Shown here: positions 44,295 to 54,700 of the stretch, piece after piece
Layout of the letters: each line of letters starts with the position of its first letter
Numbering within the stretch: the stretch's first letter is position 1
Source: Cytophagaceae bacterium ABcell3
GTDB taxonomy: Bacteria > Bacteroidota > Bacteroidia > Cytophagales > Cytophagaceae
NCBI GenBank assembly: GCA_030913385.1
Contig: CP133159.1
Coordinates: forward strand, 496,001 to 560,000
Direction: 5' to 3'
Length of the DNA stretch: 64,000 nucleotides
The notes under the pieces: model-generated
What the model was told of the DNA's origin: nothing
Databases searched by the model: none
What the model saw: only the letters and a program-made list of their open reading frames with translations
Program-made: the position numbers and the translations under genes

Positions 44295-44913
44295 CGGCTT
44301 GCTCTCTGAAATCTTTTATTCTGAATGTTTAGGTTACAGGGATGATTTTAAGAATTTTATAATTAATTAGTTAAAGGTGTAGTAGCGCTTACCTGAAATC
44401 AAGTGGCGGTTATTTCACTAAATATTTAAAAGTTGTATTCACTATAAATAAGTTATCATCTGGGTAGCTGCAAGCTACCTTTAGCATATGGCTTTATTAA
44501 CAAGGTTGGGGTGAGGATCGGATTTCCGGATACGGCAAGTGAACAGGGTAGCGAATTACCACAGACTGTGAAAAGCTCTGCCTTCATTCTGTTAATTCTA
44601 TAAAATATGGCCTTCTAGGATAGACTGTGAGAAGCCATGCCTCCATTCTGTTAATTCTATAATCCTGAAAATTCTGATTCAGACAAATAATGCCGGAGGG
44701 TTTTGTCAGAGACAGCTATTTTGTGTGCGAGCGGATGCTCTATTAATTGTTGGTCATAGAATCGCTAGCGCTTAACTTAAGACCAGGTGGGGCAGGTCTT
44801 GGGATAAGGTGCTGGCTCAGATATTATTTTGGGTCTATTTGAGCGTTGTATCAGTATACCGTTTTGTATCCTATTTTTTACTTATAAGTGTTTGCTTATC
44901 TGTTTTGTATACC
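44295..44913. other. Intergenic region with repeat copy D and left direct repeat
   Basis: No gene. It contains repeat copy D (44554-44780) and the start of the diverged direct repeat (44808 onward) that also covers the end of the following minus-strand glycosyltransferase gene. Confidence 0.65.
44554..44780 (+). repeat. Dispersed intergenic repeat, copy D
   Basis: The first part of the unit is present twice in tandem (about 44554-44608 and 44622-44660), then the full unit: TCTATAATCCTGAAAATTCT, GATTCAGACAAATAATGCCG, and ATTAATTGTTGGTC. The hairpin is degenerate. Confidence 0.85.
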
Positions 44914-44935
44914 CTATAACTGTCTCTGTGAACTG
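44808..44935 (+). repeat. Diverged direct repeat, left copy
   Basis: It shares ATAAGGT.CTGG.TCAGATA, ATAAGTGTTT.CTTATCTGTT and CTCTGTGAA with the copy at 46258-46416. ATAAGT and ACTTAT-type arms form a small hairpin. The last codons and stop of the glycosyltransferase gene lie within this copy. Confidence 0.65.
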
Positions 44936-46173
44936 AATAATTTGGAATACACAAAAACAGAATAATAAACCAGCAAAGGTAACACTGGTAGGTGGAACCT
45001 CCCAAGACCATAAAAAGGGATAGAATATATAGCTGTGTTAATGATTAGGATGCTTAGAAAAAATACATCAATTTTGTCCAGCCCTATTGTTCTTAGTTTT
45101 ATAATTACCCCTGTTAAGCTTATGGCTAAATAGACCCAGTAAATAATTAGGTAAATACCATGCTTATATTTGCCATACCAAGGCCACAGCTCATCGCTGA
45201 ACAAGCTTTTTATCTGTAATCCGGTTTTAATTTCAACCTGTCCGGTGTAGAAATCCATACTTCCTGGTAATAGCCAAAGTTTTCCTGCTTTTAAAGGGAT
45301 GGTTTTAATTTGGTCTATATAGCTGTTTTTCCAAGCATCTAGAGCCATTTTTTTATAAAACTTATCTTTCTCAATGCAGCTATGTTGAGCGCTCAGTTGG
45401 ATGATTGAATCCATAGAAGCCTCATGTTTTTTGGGTATATAGTTTTTAGTTATTCCGTAAATATGCCAAGAACCATCTAAGTTTGTATTGTTTCCTCCAT
45501 AAATGACTGTTCCTGAACCAAAAGAAGTAGGTTGAAAAACTCCAAAAACGTGTTTGTTTTTTAACCCATTCATTGTAAGGCATATTCCTAAAAGGATGAC
45601 GCTTAGTGAAAGAGTTTTAAACTTCTTTTCATATAAAAAGATGCACAATAAAATGATTACAACATATAAATATTCAAATTTTACTAGAGCCAAACTAATA
45701 GGGGCGATGATAAGTATCAGGTGATCTGTTTTCTTTTTAAAATTAACAATGGCTCCGCCTATAAGCAGAAGAAGAGATGCACATATAGACTCTGTAAAGG
45801 TGCTTCCGTTTGCGTGGATAAACTCTGGAAATACCATGAAGAAAGCTAATAAAAAGAAGGCCGCATTATCAGACAGATTATACTTGTTTTTTACTGAATT
45901 TATAAAGTAAAGGGTAGAAAAAACGAATATAATGGATTGTATTATAGCTACTACATACTTGTTGTGGCCAGTAATAACCTTAATAATGGCCAAAAACAAG
46001 GGATATCCAGGTGCTGTGTTGCAATTGAACTCTGGTGTTAGTTCTAGAGCAAGAAACTCATTTGAAATGGCTATATATCTAATAGCGTCTGAAGTTTGTT
46101 GGTAATTGAAAACTACCATGAAAAGTATCACTAAGAATAAGTGAAAAGCAGTTATCAGGTAAGTATTTTTCAT
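44914..46173 (-). CDS. Polytopic membrane glycosyltransferase-like protein (GT39-type fold)
   Basis: The 419-residue protein has about ten membrane helices. The first loop, SDAIRYIAISNEFLALELTP, then EFNCNTAPGYPLFLAIIK, carries the Asp and PGYP pattern of GT-C/GT39 lipid-linked sugar transferases. A periplasmic loop lies at about 215-310. The C-terminal helices include IIYWVYLAISLTGVIIKL. Such proteins move sugars from polyprenyl-phosphate donors to lipids or proteins at the outer face of the inner membrane. This assignment is by topology and motif only. It lies between two diverged direct repeats. Confidence 0.65.
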   Translation of the reverse strand: MKNTYLITAFHLFLVILFMVVFNYQQTSDAIRYIAISNEFLALELTPEFNCNTAPGYPLFLAIIKVITGHNKYVVAIIQSIIFVFSTLYFINSVKNKYNLSDNAAFFLLAFFMVFPEFIHANGSTFTESICASLLLLIGGAIVNFKKKTDHLILIIAPISLALVKFEYLYVVIILLCIFLYEKKFKTLSLSVILLGICLTMNGLKNKHVFGVFQPTSFGSGTVIYGGNNTNLDGSWHIYGITKNYIPKKHEASMDSIIQLSAQHSCIEKDKFYKKMALDAWKNSYIDQIKTIPLKAGKLWLLPGSMDFYTGQVEIKTGLQIKSLFSDELWPWYGKYKHGIYLIIYWVYLAISLTGVIIKLRTIGLDKIDVFFLSILIINTAIYSIPFYGLGRFHLPVLPLLVYYSVFVYSKLFSSQRQL

Positions 46174-46437
46174 AGTTCCTGAAGGATAGAATATATAGAA
46201 CGGATTTTTAAGGGTTATCTGTAAATTAACCTATGCAATTTAATTAATATGTAGTAGCATATAAGGTACTGGTTCAGATAACACATTTTTTAATTATCTA
46301 AAAGATCTATAAAAACGGTTTCATACAATTCACATGTGCTGAAAATTTTTTGCGCATAAGTGTTTACTTATCTGTTTTTGAATTGTATGTACCTTATAAC
46401 ATACTCTGTGAATCAACTACTTTAACAAATTTTTTTT
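46174..46437. other. Intergenic region with right direct-repeat copy
   Basis: The 264-bp gap separates divergent genes. It contains the right copy of the direct repeat (46258-46416) and presumably the promoter of the large secreted protein gene. Confidence 0.6.
46258..46416 (+). repeat. Diverged direct repeat, right copy
   Basis: It aligns with 44808-44935 over most of its length, including ATAAGTGTTTACTTATCTGT and TATAAC...CTCTGTGAA. It lies in the leader of the 46438 gene. Confidence 0.65.
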
Positions 46438-49400
46438 ATGAAAAAAATCTACGCCTTATTTTTTGCTTTCTTGTTAATAATTTCCAGCAAGGCTTTTCTT
46501 TTTGCCCAAGCGGAAGTAACCCGTGCAGGCAGTACGTGGACAGCAACTGTTAATGGGTCTAGTGTCTATACAGGTTCGGATATGATTGCAGCCATTCAAT
46601 CTGCAGCGAATAATCTTACCTCAGGGCGGACTAGCAAAGAAACAATTAATGTTCGGAACTCCGGTTCTACCGGTAGTACTAATTCTTTAAAAACATTTGA
46701 CATCCCTTCTTTTACCATTCTAGATTTTCATGGTAATACTATGGATGTCAATGATACGGGAGATGACTTGATAGTTCCTGTGCGAGGCATTCGCTCAGAC
46801 AATATTGAGATACGTAATATGACTATTACCGGTAATCCGAGATATGGGATTTGGTTGCACGGGTGTGCTAATGTTGTTTTATCTCAAATTCATATATCTA
46901 TACCTGAGGCACGCAACATAGGTTTAGGTATACGAATTGAAGGTAGAAATGATACCAGGTCGCAAAATGTGGAAATTGATTATGTATTTGCCGAACACTG
47001 TGCCCATCATGCAGTGGAAATATGGGATACCGATAATGTTACGATTGGAACCATAGAAACACGGAATACTGGCGGTTGTGGACTTTTGCTTAATAGGTCG
47101 ACAAATGCAACTGTTGAACTGATAGACGCCTATCGGGCCAATCACGGTGGCGGTTATGCCGCTTTTAGAACGGCCAATAATGCAGGGCCGGATATCCATG
47201 TGAAAAAAGTAATAGCCAGAGAATGTGGCCGTGGTATATTTGGTGTTTCTCAAAGTCGTGGGGTTACTATAGACTGGGTGGATATTGAGAACTCTAATTC
47301 TGCTGGTATTTTTATTGAAGATAGTTGGGATTATACCATCAACGGTGGCATTATTAGCGGTTCTAGGGGAGAAGGGGTAAGAATTGCCTCAAGAACCAAC
47401 GAACATCAACCCGCTCAGAATGTAACCATTCGAAATTTGTGCATTTCAGGAGATCATTCTTATGGAATCCGTGAAACTTCTTCAGGGAGTGGCTTTGGAA
47501 ATACTAACAACAACCGGTTTATTGATAATGATCTTAGAGGTAGTGCCTCTAATCCTGCTAATGAAATTTCCATCCAAGGCTCCCAAAGTATTGCGGAAGG
47601 CAATTGTGTAACAGGTGGCCCTGTTTATGAAGACTGTGGTTGTGAAGGTGGTGAAGGCGGAGAGCCCGATTGTAATGATATACCAGGTGGTACTGCCGTA
47701 TTAGACGACTGTGAAGAGTGTGTTGGAGGAAATACCGGCAAGCAACCATGTACAATGGCTTTCGAAGAAGGATATTATCAGATAAGGCCTTATCACTCTG
47801 ACCTGTGCCTTCACCCTGGTGACATAGTAACTCAAGAAGCCTGTTCTGAAACCAGTAATGAGGTTTGGCAAATCACCCAAAGTGGGTCTGGCTATCACAT
47901 TTCTTCTGTTACAGAAGACCTTTTCCTCAGTTATGGCGACGGTAGTCAAGAGAATACACTTACGCTTTCGGAAACCCCTTCAACTTTTAGGATAGAAACA
48001 TTAGGTGATGGAACTTATCATTTGGCGGTAGAAAATAATACAGATTTAGTCATTGATATGCATGGCAATTCTGTAGAACCCGGTCGTCAGGGTTTGCTAT
48101 GGGTTAGAAATGGACAGGATAATCAGAGGTTTACTTTTGCTGAAATGGAACCTTCATTTGATTGCAATGGAGATTTAGAAGGAGCTGCCACAGAAGATGA
48201 TTGTGGAGATTGTGTCGGAGGGAATACCGGTAAAACCGCATGCGCTGGCTTTGTTGATGGCCCCGATGCTTGTGTATATGAAGGGGCGGTTGAAGCCGAA
48301 CATGATGGGTTTATGGGCAATGGTTATCTTAATGGTGATAATGCACTTGGAAATACCATTTTGTATGTTATAAATAGTGAAAATGCCCAATCGGCAACAT
48401 TATCTTTTCGTTATGCCAATGGTAGTAGTCTAAACCGGGCTATGGAAGTAAAAGTTAATGGCGAAACTCAAGTGGAAGCGCTGGGCTTCAATTTTACCGG
48501 AGCCTGGAGTGACTGGGAAATAGCATCTGTTTCCCTTGACCTTTCTCAGGGTAACAATAGAATTGAACTTGTATCCTTGACCGAAGAGGGAGGGCCTAAT
48601 TTTGATCTTATAGGCTTTGATAGTCCAAATATTATTTTAGGCAGTTGTGAGGAAGATTGCCATGGAGATATTGCTGGTACGGCCTTCGAAGATGAGTGTG
48701 GAATTTGCGCAGGCGGGAATACCGGCATAGAACCTGGGGCGTCGTGCGAAGATCCAAGCATTAGTGATTTTGTTGTACCTGAAGGGGAAATTTTTACGGG
48801 CGATCCTTTTATTTTAAGTGTAAATTCCAGTGGCCCTGGTGAACTCACTTTCCAGTGGTATTTCAATGGGGATCCCATAGCGGATGCCACCGGTAGCAGC
48901 TATACAGTTGACAGTTCAATATCTTCGGTCCACAGCGGAGCATACCATGTAGTGGTAAGCAACGAATATGGCGAAACGTCAAGTGAGGTAATTGAAATAG
49001 ATGTCCAACCTATACTAGATTGTAACGGTGACCCTGACGGTACCGCTTTTGAGGATGAGTGTGGCGTATGCGCAGGCGGCAATACCGGTATAGAACCAGG
49101 CTCATCGTGCGAAGAACCGACCATCAGTGAGCTGGTTTTGCCTGAAGGGGGTATTTTTACTGGCGATCCGTTTGGTTTAAGTGTAAATTCCACAGGCCCT
49201 GGAGAACTTACTTTCCAGTGGTATTTCAATGGGGATCCCATAGCGGATGCCACCGGTAGCAGCTATACAGTTGACAGTTCAATATCTTCGGTCCACAGCG
49301 GAGCATACCATGTAGTGGTAAGCAACGAATATGGCGAAACGTCAAGTGAGGTAATTGAAATAGATGTCCAACCTATACTAGATTGTAACGGAGATCCTGA

Positions 49401-50808
49401 CGGCGCCGCTTTCGAAGATGAATGTGGCATTTGCGCAGGCGGGAATACCGGCATAGAACCAGGCTCATCGTGCGAAGAACCAAGCATTAGTGAGCTGGTT
49501 GTTCCTGAAGGGGAAATTTTTACCGGCGATCCTTTTATTTTAAGTGTAAATTCCAGTGGCCCTGGTGAACTTACTTTCCAGTGGTATTTCAATGGGGATC
49601 CCATAGCGGATGCCACCGGTAGCAGCTATACAGTTGACAGTTCAATATCTTCGGTCCACAGCGGAGCATACCATGTAGTGGTAAGCAACGAATATGGCGA
49701 AACGTCAAGTGACATAATAGATGTAAATGTCCAACCGAAACCTGACTGCAATGGTGATCCTGATGGTAGCGCCTTTGAAGACGCATGTGGAATTTGCGCA
49801 GGCGGGAATACCGGCATAGAACCTGGATCCAATTGCGAACCCCCAGTGATTATATCTGTAGAGTATCCAGAAGAAGGCCTCTATACAGGAGATGCATTGG
49901 CAATGACAGTAAACTATGAAGGTCCTGGAACCATATCTTACCAATGGTACCATAATGGATCGCCTATATCTGGGGCAACCTCGCGTACCTACGAAGTAGA
50001 TAGTTTATATTCCGGGCAGCACAGCGGATCTTACCATGTAGTGGTGAGCAACGAGTTTGGAGAAACGGCAAGTGATGTAATAGAAATTGTTGTTAATGCA
50101 GTAACTGATTGTAACGGTGATCCAGATGGTACAGCTTATGAAGATGCTTGTGGAGAGTGCGTGGGTGGCAATACAGGTGAAGTTCCTTGTGAGGAAGACT
50201 GTAACGGGGCATATGGTGGCACAGCTTCTATAGATTCATGTGGTGTCTGTGCCGGTGGGAACACCGGAGTGGCCTTTGGCTTTTCTTGTGCACTTCCTGA
50301 AATTTCAGATATGGCCGATGCATATGAAGTAAACGTAGGAGATGAATTGGTATTGGAGGTTGATGTTTCCGGACCGGGAAACAATACCTATCAGTGGTAT
50401 TTTAATGGAGAACCAATTGAGGGGGCTACTGAAAGTTCATTTGCTATTTCTGATGCATCATCCGATGATGCGGGTGTTTACTACGTGGTGGTTAATAATG
50501 ATAATGGAGAAACCAGGAGTGATGATATACATGTGTCAGTAGCTGATATTACGGGACTGTCCCGCTTAAACAGCCAAACTGAACTAAAGGTATACCCTAA
50601 CCCTGCCCATGACAGGATACATGTTGCATATAAAGTGGCTGGTAACCGGGATATAAGAATTTTTAATGGACTAGGTACCCAAGTTTATTTTGAGTCTACA
50701 TTTGAGCAAACAAAATTGCTTGATATTTCTTCTCTTCCTGCTGGAATATATTTCTTAAGGCTGGAAGTAGGAGAGGAGACAAAACAACATCCTTTTATTG
50801 TTGAATAA
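46438..50808 (+). CDS. Large T9SS type A secreted protein: beta-helix, ricin-type lectin, CBM6-like, Ig-like repeats
   Basis: The 1456-residue protein has a signal peptide (1-24, ending FLFAQ). A right-handed beta-helix (about 60-400) has repeated turns such as NIEIRNMTITGNPRYGIWLH. A ricin-type lectin fold is at about 445-570 (YYQIRPYHSDLCLHPGD). A CBM6/35-like domain is at about 610-735 (GAVEAEHDGFMGNGYLNGDN). Five Ig-like domains of about 80 residues (LTFQWYFNGDPIADATGSSY) lie between about 776 and 1370. Cys-rich linkers DCNGDPDG..ED.CG.CAGGNTG separate them. A type A sorting domain ends it (KVYPNPAHDRIHV). Domains 1-3 of the Ig set are nearly identical. It is probably an extracellular polysaccharide-binding or -degrading protein; no lyase residues were verified. 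Confidence 0.85.
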   Translation: MKKIYALFFAFLLIISSKAFLFAQAEVTRAGSTWTATVNGSSVYTGSDMIAAIQSAANNLTSGRTSKETINVRNSGSTGSTNSLKTFDIPSFTILDFHGNTMDVNDTGDDLIVPVRGIRSDNIEIRNMTITGNPRYGIWLHGCANVVLSQIHISIPEARNIGLGIRIEGRNDTRSQNVEIDYVFAEHCAHHAVEIWDTDNVTIGTIETRNTGGCGLLLNRSTNATVELIDAYRANHGGGYAAFRTANNAGPDIHVKKVIARECGRGIFGVSQSRGVTIDWVDIENSNSAGIFIEDSWDYTINGGIISGSRGEGVRIASRTNEHQPAQNVTIRNLCISGDHSYGIRETSSGSGFGNTNNNRFIDNDLRGSASNPANEISIQGSQSIAEGNCVTGGPVYEDCGCEGGEGGEPDCNDIPGGTAVLDDCEECVGGNTGKQPCTMAFEEGYYQIRPYHSDLCLHPGDIVTQEACSETSNEVWQITQSGSGYHISSVTEDLFLSYGDGSQENTLTLSETPSTFRIETLGDGTYHLAVENNTDLVIDMHGNSVEPGRQGLLWVRNGQDNQRFTFAEMEPSFDCNGDLEGAATEDDCGDCVGGNTGKTACAGFVDGPDACVYEGAVEAEHDGFMGNGYLNGDNALGNTILYVINSENAQSATLSFRYANGSSLNRAMEVKVNGETQVEALGFNFTGAWSDWEIASVSLDLSQGNNRIELVSLTEEGGPNFDLIGFDSPNIILGSCEEDCHGDIAGTAFEDECGICAGGNTGIEPGASCEDPSISDFVVPEGEIFTGDPFILSVNSSGPGELTFQWYFNGDPIADATGSSYTVDSSISSVHSGAYHVVVSNEYGETSSEVIEIDVQPILDCNGDPDGTAFEDECGVCAGGNTGIEPGSSCEEPTISELVLPEGGIFTGDPFGLSVNSTGPGELTFQWYFNGDPIADATGSSYTVDSSISSVHSGAYHVVVSNEYGETSSEVIEIDVQPILDCNGDPDGAAFEDECGICAGGNTGIEPGSSCEEPSISELVVPEGEIFTGDPFILSVNSSGPGELTFQWYFNGDPIADATGSSYTVDSSISSVHSGAYHVVVSNEYGETSSDIIDVNVQPKPDCNGDPDGSAFEDACGICAGGNTGIEPGSNCEPPVIISVEYPEEGLYTGDALAMTVNYEGPGTISYQWYHNGSPISGATSRTYEVDSLYSGQHSGSYHVVVSNEFGETASDVIEIVVNAVTDCNGDPDGTAYEDACGECVGGNTGEVPCEEDCNGAYGGTASIDSCGVCAGGNTGVAFGFSCALPEISDMADAYEVNVGDELVLEVDVSGPGNNTYQWYFNGEPIEGATESSFAISDASSDDAGVYYVVVNNDNGETRSDDIHVSVADITGLSRLNSQTELKVYPNPAHDRIHVAYKVAGNRDIRIFNGLGTQVYFESTFEQTKLLDISSLPAGIYFLRLEVGEETKQHPFIVE
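48846..49735 (+). repeat. 363-bp tandem coding repeats (Ig-like domains)
   Basis: Corresponding bases recur every 363 bp (CCAGTGGTATTTCAATGGGG at 48852, 49215 and 49578). Copies 1 and 2 are identical by eye from 48846 to 49028 (about 182 bases). The period is 121 codons, one Ig-like domain plus one Cys linker. Confidence 0.88.
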
Positions 50809-50822
50809 AAGCTGTGTTTTAC

Positions 50823-50855
50823 GGGGCTGTTACAAAGCATGTACAGCCCCTTTTG
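50823..50855 (+). terminator. Terminator after the beta-helix/Ig protein gene
   Basis: GGGGCTGT pairs with ACAGCCCC around a 12-base loop and is followed by TTTTGTTTTT. Confidence 0.88.
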
Positions 50856-50888
50856 TTTTTTAAGAAGTGCAGGGTTCAAAAATGATTA

Positions 50889-51503
50889 TCAGTTCTCTGT
50901 AAGGCCATTCAAAAAATCTTTCATCTCTTTGGAATCATAATTGGCCATTCCTTCATGTTTAGCAACCACTTGCCCTTTAGGAGATATGATAAAGGTAGCA
51001 GGTACCACATTCGAAGCAAACGCTGCCGGCAGGGGATTGGCTGGTAGATAAACTGGAAAGGTGTAGCCTTTTCTCTCGATAAACCTATTTACCTTCTCGC
51101 TTCCTTTTTCATCTATGGAAAGCATGACAAAAACTATTTTTTCAGGATCTACTTTTTTATATAGGCTCTGTATGTTGGGCATTTCTGCAATGCATGGCGG
51201 GCACCACGTTGCCCAAATATTTAGAAAGATGACTTTTCCGTGTAGGTTTTCAAAATTTACAGGTGTACCGTTAAGGTCTGTCATTTGAAATCCTGCACCT
51301 GCCATGTTTTTCTCTGTTAAACTCGCTTTTTCACCTTCAGCTTGGTGGGGTAGGCTTGGTTTTATAAGCCCAGTGGCCAGCACGACCCTTTGAGCTTGAC
51401 CTATTACCTCTGTATGGTAGCCAGTAATATATAAAATCCCAATGATGGCCAAGGTTATCACCCAACCGGGGATATCTTTTAGGGAAAACTTTCTTTTGTT
51501 CAT
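50889..51503 (-). CDS. TlpA-like thioredoxin-fold protein
   Basis: The 204-residue protein has an N-terminal membrane anchor (about 14-30, WVITLAIIGILYITGY) and a periplasmic TlpA/ResA-type domain. The active site is WATWCPPCIAEMPNI near residue 97. The cis-Pro loop is VVPATFIISPKGQVV near 170. Such proteins reduce disulfides in the periplasm, commonly in cytochrome c maturation or protection of exported Cys proteins. The neighbours export unusually Cys-rich repeats, so a role in their folding is possible but unproven. It converges on the 46438 gene. Confidence 0.9.
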   Translation of the reverse strand: MNKRKFSLKDIPGWVITLAIIGILYITGYHTEVIGQAQRVVLATGLIKPSLPHQAEGEKASLTEKNMAGAGFQMTDLNGTPVNFENLHGKVIFLNIWATWCPPCIAEMPNIQSLYKKVDPEKIVFVMLSIDEKGSEKVNRFIERKGYTFPVYLPANPLPAAFASNVVPATFIISPKGQVVAKHEGMANYDSKEMKDFLNGLTEN

Positions 51504-51798
51504 GCGCTATACCTGTAGGTGGTTGATAATATTACCGAAAAGTTGAAATATCTCGAAAGGTTAACATTCTTTTTTAGGACCAAGATTCTGTTTATAAACA
51601 TTTTCTTTTTTCATTTATGTGAATTCTTCAAGTGCTAGTGCTTTTTTAAGCCTCTTTTTGCGTAAACCATGAAGTAAACTTTAGTTCTAATTGTTCAGCG
51701 ATAATGGCTTTTTGAGGGGTAAACTCTAAAAATACTTATCTGCATTGTTTACTTTTTTATCGTCAAGTTGTAAAGGAGATACAATAACAAATATTTTT

Positions 51799-54700
51799 AT
51801 GAAGAAAATACTACTACCACTCTTATTTCTTTATGGTCTATTTATGACCTTAAGTATTTCTGCACAACCCACAGGGTTGCGGACTTTTTACGTTGCACCG
51901 GATGGTAATAATAACAACTCTGGTTCCGTAGAAGCACCTTTTGCTACTTTAAACCATGCAATTAGTATATCTCGTCCCGGAGATGTATTTATCATGCGGG
52001 GTGGCACTTATCAGCATTCCGGAACCATACAGATACCTTCAAGCCGGAGCGGTACATCGGAGCAACCGATAATTGTATATGCTTATTCTGGGGAGACTCC
52101 CGTGTTGGATTTCAGTTCTCAATCCATTGGAAGCAATAACAATGGCATTAGGCTTAATGCGAGTTACTGGCAGATTGTGGGTATTACTATTAAAAATGCT
52201 GGTCACAATGGTATACGTATGGATGGAAGCCATAACATTCTTGATAGGATGACGGCCCACGGATGTAATGATACTGGGATACATATGGCAGGTGGAGCCT
52301 CTCACAATCTAGTTAAAAACTGCGACAGCTATCAAAACTTCAATGTTACCGGTAATATAGGTAACAACGCTGATGGCTTTTCAGCAAAATTTGATGTAGG
52401 TCCAGGCAATAAATTTTATGGCTGCCGCTCTTGGGAGAACTCTGATGATGGTTTCGACCTCTGGAGGGCACAAAGTACAGTAACTATTGAAAATTGTTGG
52501 GTTTTTGGTAATGGTGATGCTTCTGTATTTGGAAATCCTGAAGGTTTTCGGGGCAATGGCAATGGTATAAAACTCGGTGGTGACGGTGTCCCGGGCGATC
52601 ATATCGTAATTCGCAATTTGGCTTTTGATAACAAGGATAAAGGGTTTGATCATAATAATAATTCAGGTGCGCTGACCCTTTTGCACAACACTGCTTATAA
52701 CAACGGGCGTAACTATTATTTCCCTAACGATCCGTCGGACGGCAGTAAACGTCATATTTACCGAAATAATCTTAGTGCGGTTTCTAATGTTATTGCGTCT
52801 CTGTCCCCAAATGCTATAGAGGAAGGAAATAGTTGGCAGGTAAGCAGCGAAGTAACTGAAGACGAATTTTTAAGTGTCAATACTGCACTGGCAAAATCGC
52901 CAAGACAGCCTGATGGTTCTCTTCCTGAAATAGATCTTTTAAGGCCTAAGCCTAGTAGTTTTTTGATAAATGCTGGTGTGGATTTAGGAGAACCTTATAA
53001 CGGATCTGGGCCTGATATCGGAGCCTTTGAGCTTGGCGAGGAGACAACGGAGGTGGTGTTGTCAGAGCTGTTGGTATATGGAGCATTGATTGATGGCTTT
53101 AGCCCTAACCTGAATAGTTATACAATTGAAATAGAAGAAGGGGAGGAGATTCCTTTAGTGGATGCTGTAGCACAGGATGGGGTTAGTTTTACCATAACTC
53201 AAGCTTCTTCTGTTCCTGGTGAGGCAAGTGTTTTAGCTACTGATAATGATGGTATAGAAAATACCTATACTGTTTCCTTTATAAGACCAGCGGATTGTGC
53301 CGGTGAGCCAGGTGGAGAAGCATTTATAGATGATTGTCAGGTGTGTGCGGGAGGGAATACAGGTATAGAGCCTAATAACTGCTCCAGGATTTTTGTCTTT
53401 ACAAATAACAGTGGTGACCGAGAGTGGGACAATCCTGCTAACTGGGATCAAGGGCGGGTGCCGGCAGCTGGTGATACTGCAATCGTTCCGCAAGGGGAAC
53501 TTTTGACGTCTGAAGCTACAATAGAAGCAGTGGTTAGTATAGTGGGAGAAGGAAGTGTTCGTATAATGGATGAAAGGGTAATTGAAAATATCCTTCTAGA
53601 TGGTGGTGAACTCCGGCTCATAACTGGTGGAAATGAAACTTTTTTGACTTCAAGTATAGAAGTTGTATCCAGCAGCAGGATTCAATCAAGGACAGAGCAG
53701 GCTTTTTTAACACTTTATGGGAGTATCTCAGGAGAAGCCAGCCTTACAACGCTTGGCTCTGGTGAAATTATATTGTCTAATGACGGCTCTCAGTTTTCGG
53801 GTGATTGGGATATTACTGAAGGAACTGTCAGGGTTGTTGATGTGTCTGCTTTAGGTTCCGGTGAAGTATCTGTCAGACCTGGTTCGAGCCTGTATATTGA
53901 AAATGATGGGGTAGAAATTTCCTCACTTTCACTTGAAGGGTCTTTGCATCTTTCGAATAGTGTTTCAATTGAAGAAATCTACATTAATGGTACAGAAGTA
54001 GGCCCTGGAACTTATACAGCGGAAGATTTTCCTGATTTTATATTTGGTGATGGTACTCTTACTGTACCTGGAGAGCCTTGGGAGCAAGATTGTAACGGAG
54101 ATATTGGCGGTACGGCCAGCATAGACGACTGCGGAGAATGTACCGGAGGTGAAACAGGCAAAGAGCCGAACAGCAGTTGTGAACAAGATTGTAATGGAGA
54201 CTTTGGCGGTACTGCCAGTATAGATGATTGTGGAGAATGTACGGGTGGCGATACAGGCAAAGAGCCAAACAGCAGTTGTGAACAAGATTGTAACGGCGAC
54301 TTTGGTGGCGCTGCCAGTATAGATGATTGTGGAGAGTGTACGGGAGGCGATACAGGTAAAGATCCGAACAGCAGTTGCGAGCAAGATTGTAACGGAGATT
54401 TTGGTGGCACTGCCAGTATAGATGATTGTGGAGAGTGTACGGGAGGCGATACAGGCAAAGAGCCGAACAGCAGTTGTGAGCAAGATTGTAACGGAGATTT
54501 TGGCGGCACCGCCAGTATAGATGATTGTGGAGAGTGTACGGGAGGCGATACAGGCAAAGAGCCGAACAGCAGTTGCGAGCAAGATTGTAACGGAGGTTTT
54601 GGTGGCACTGCCAGTATAGATGATTGTGGAGAGTGTACGGGAGGCGATACAGGTAAAGATCCGAACAGCAGTTGTGAACAAGATTGTAACGGAGATTTTG

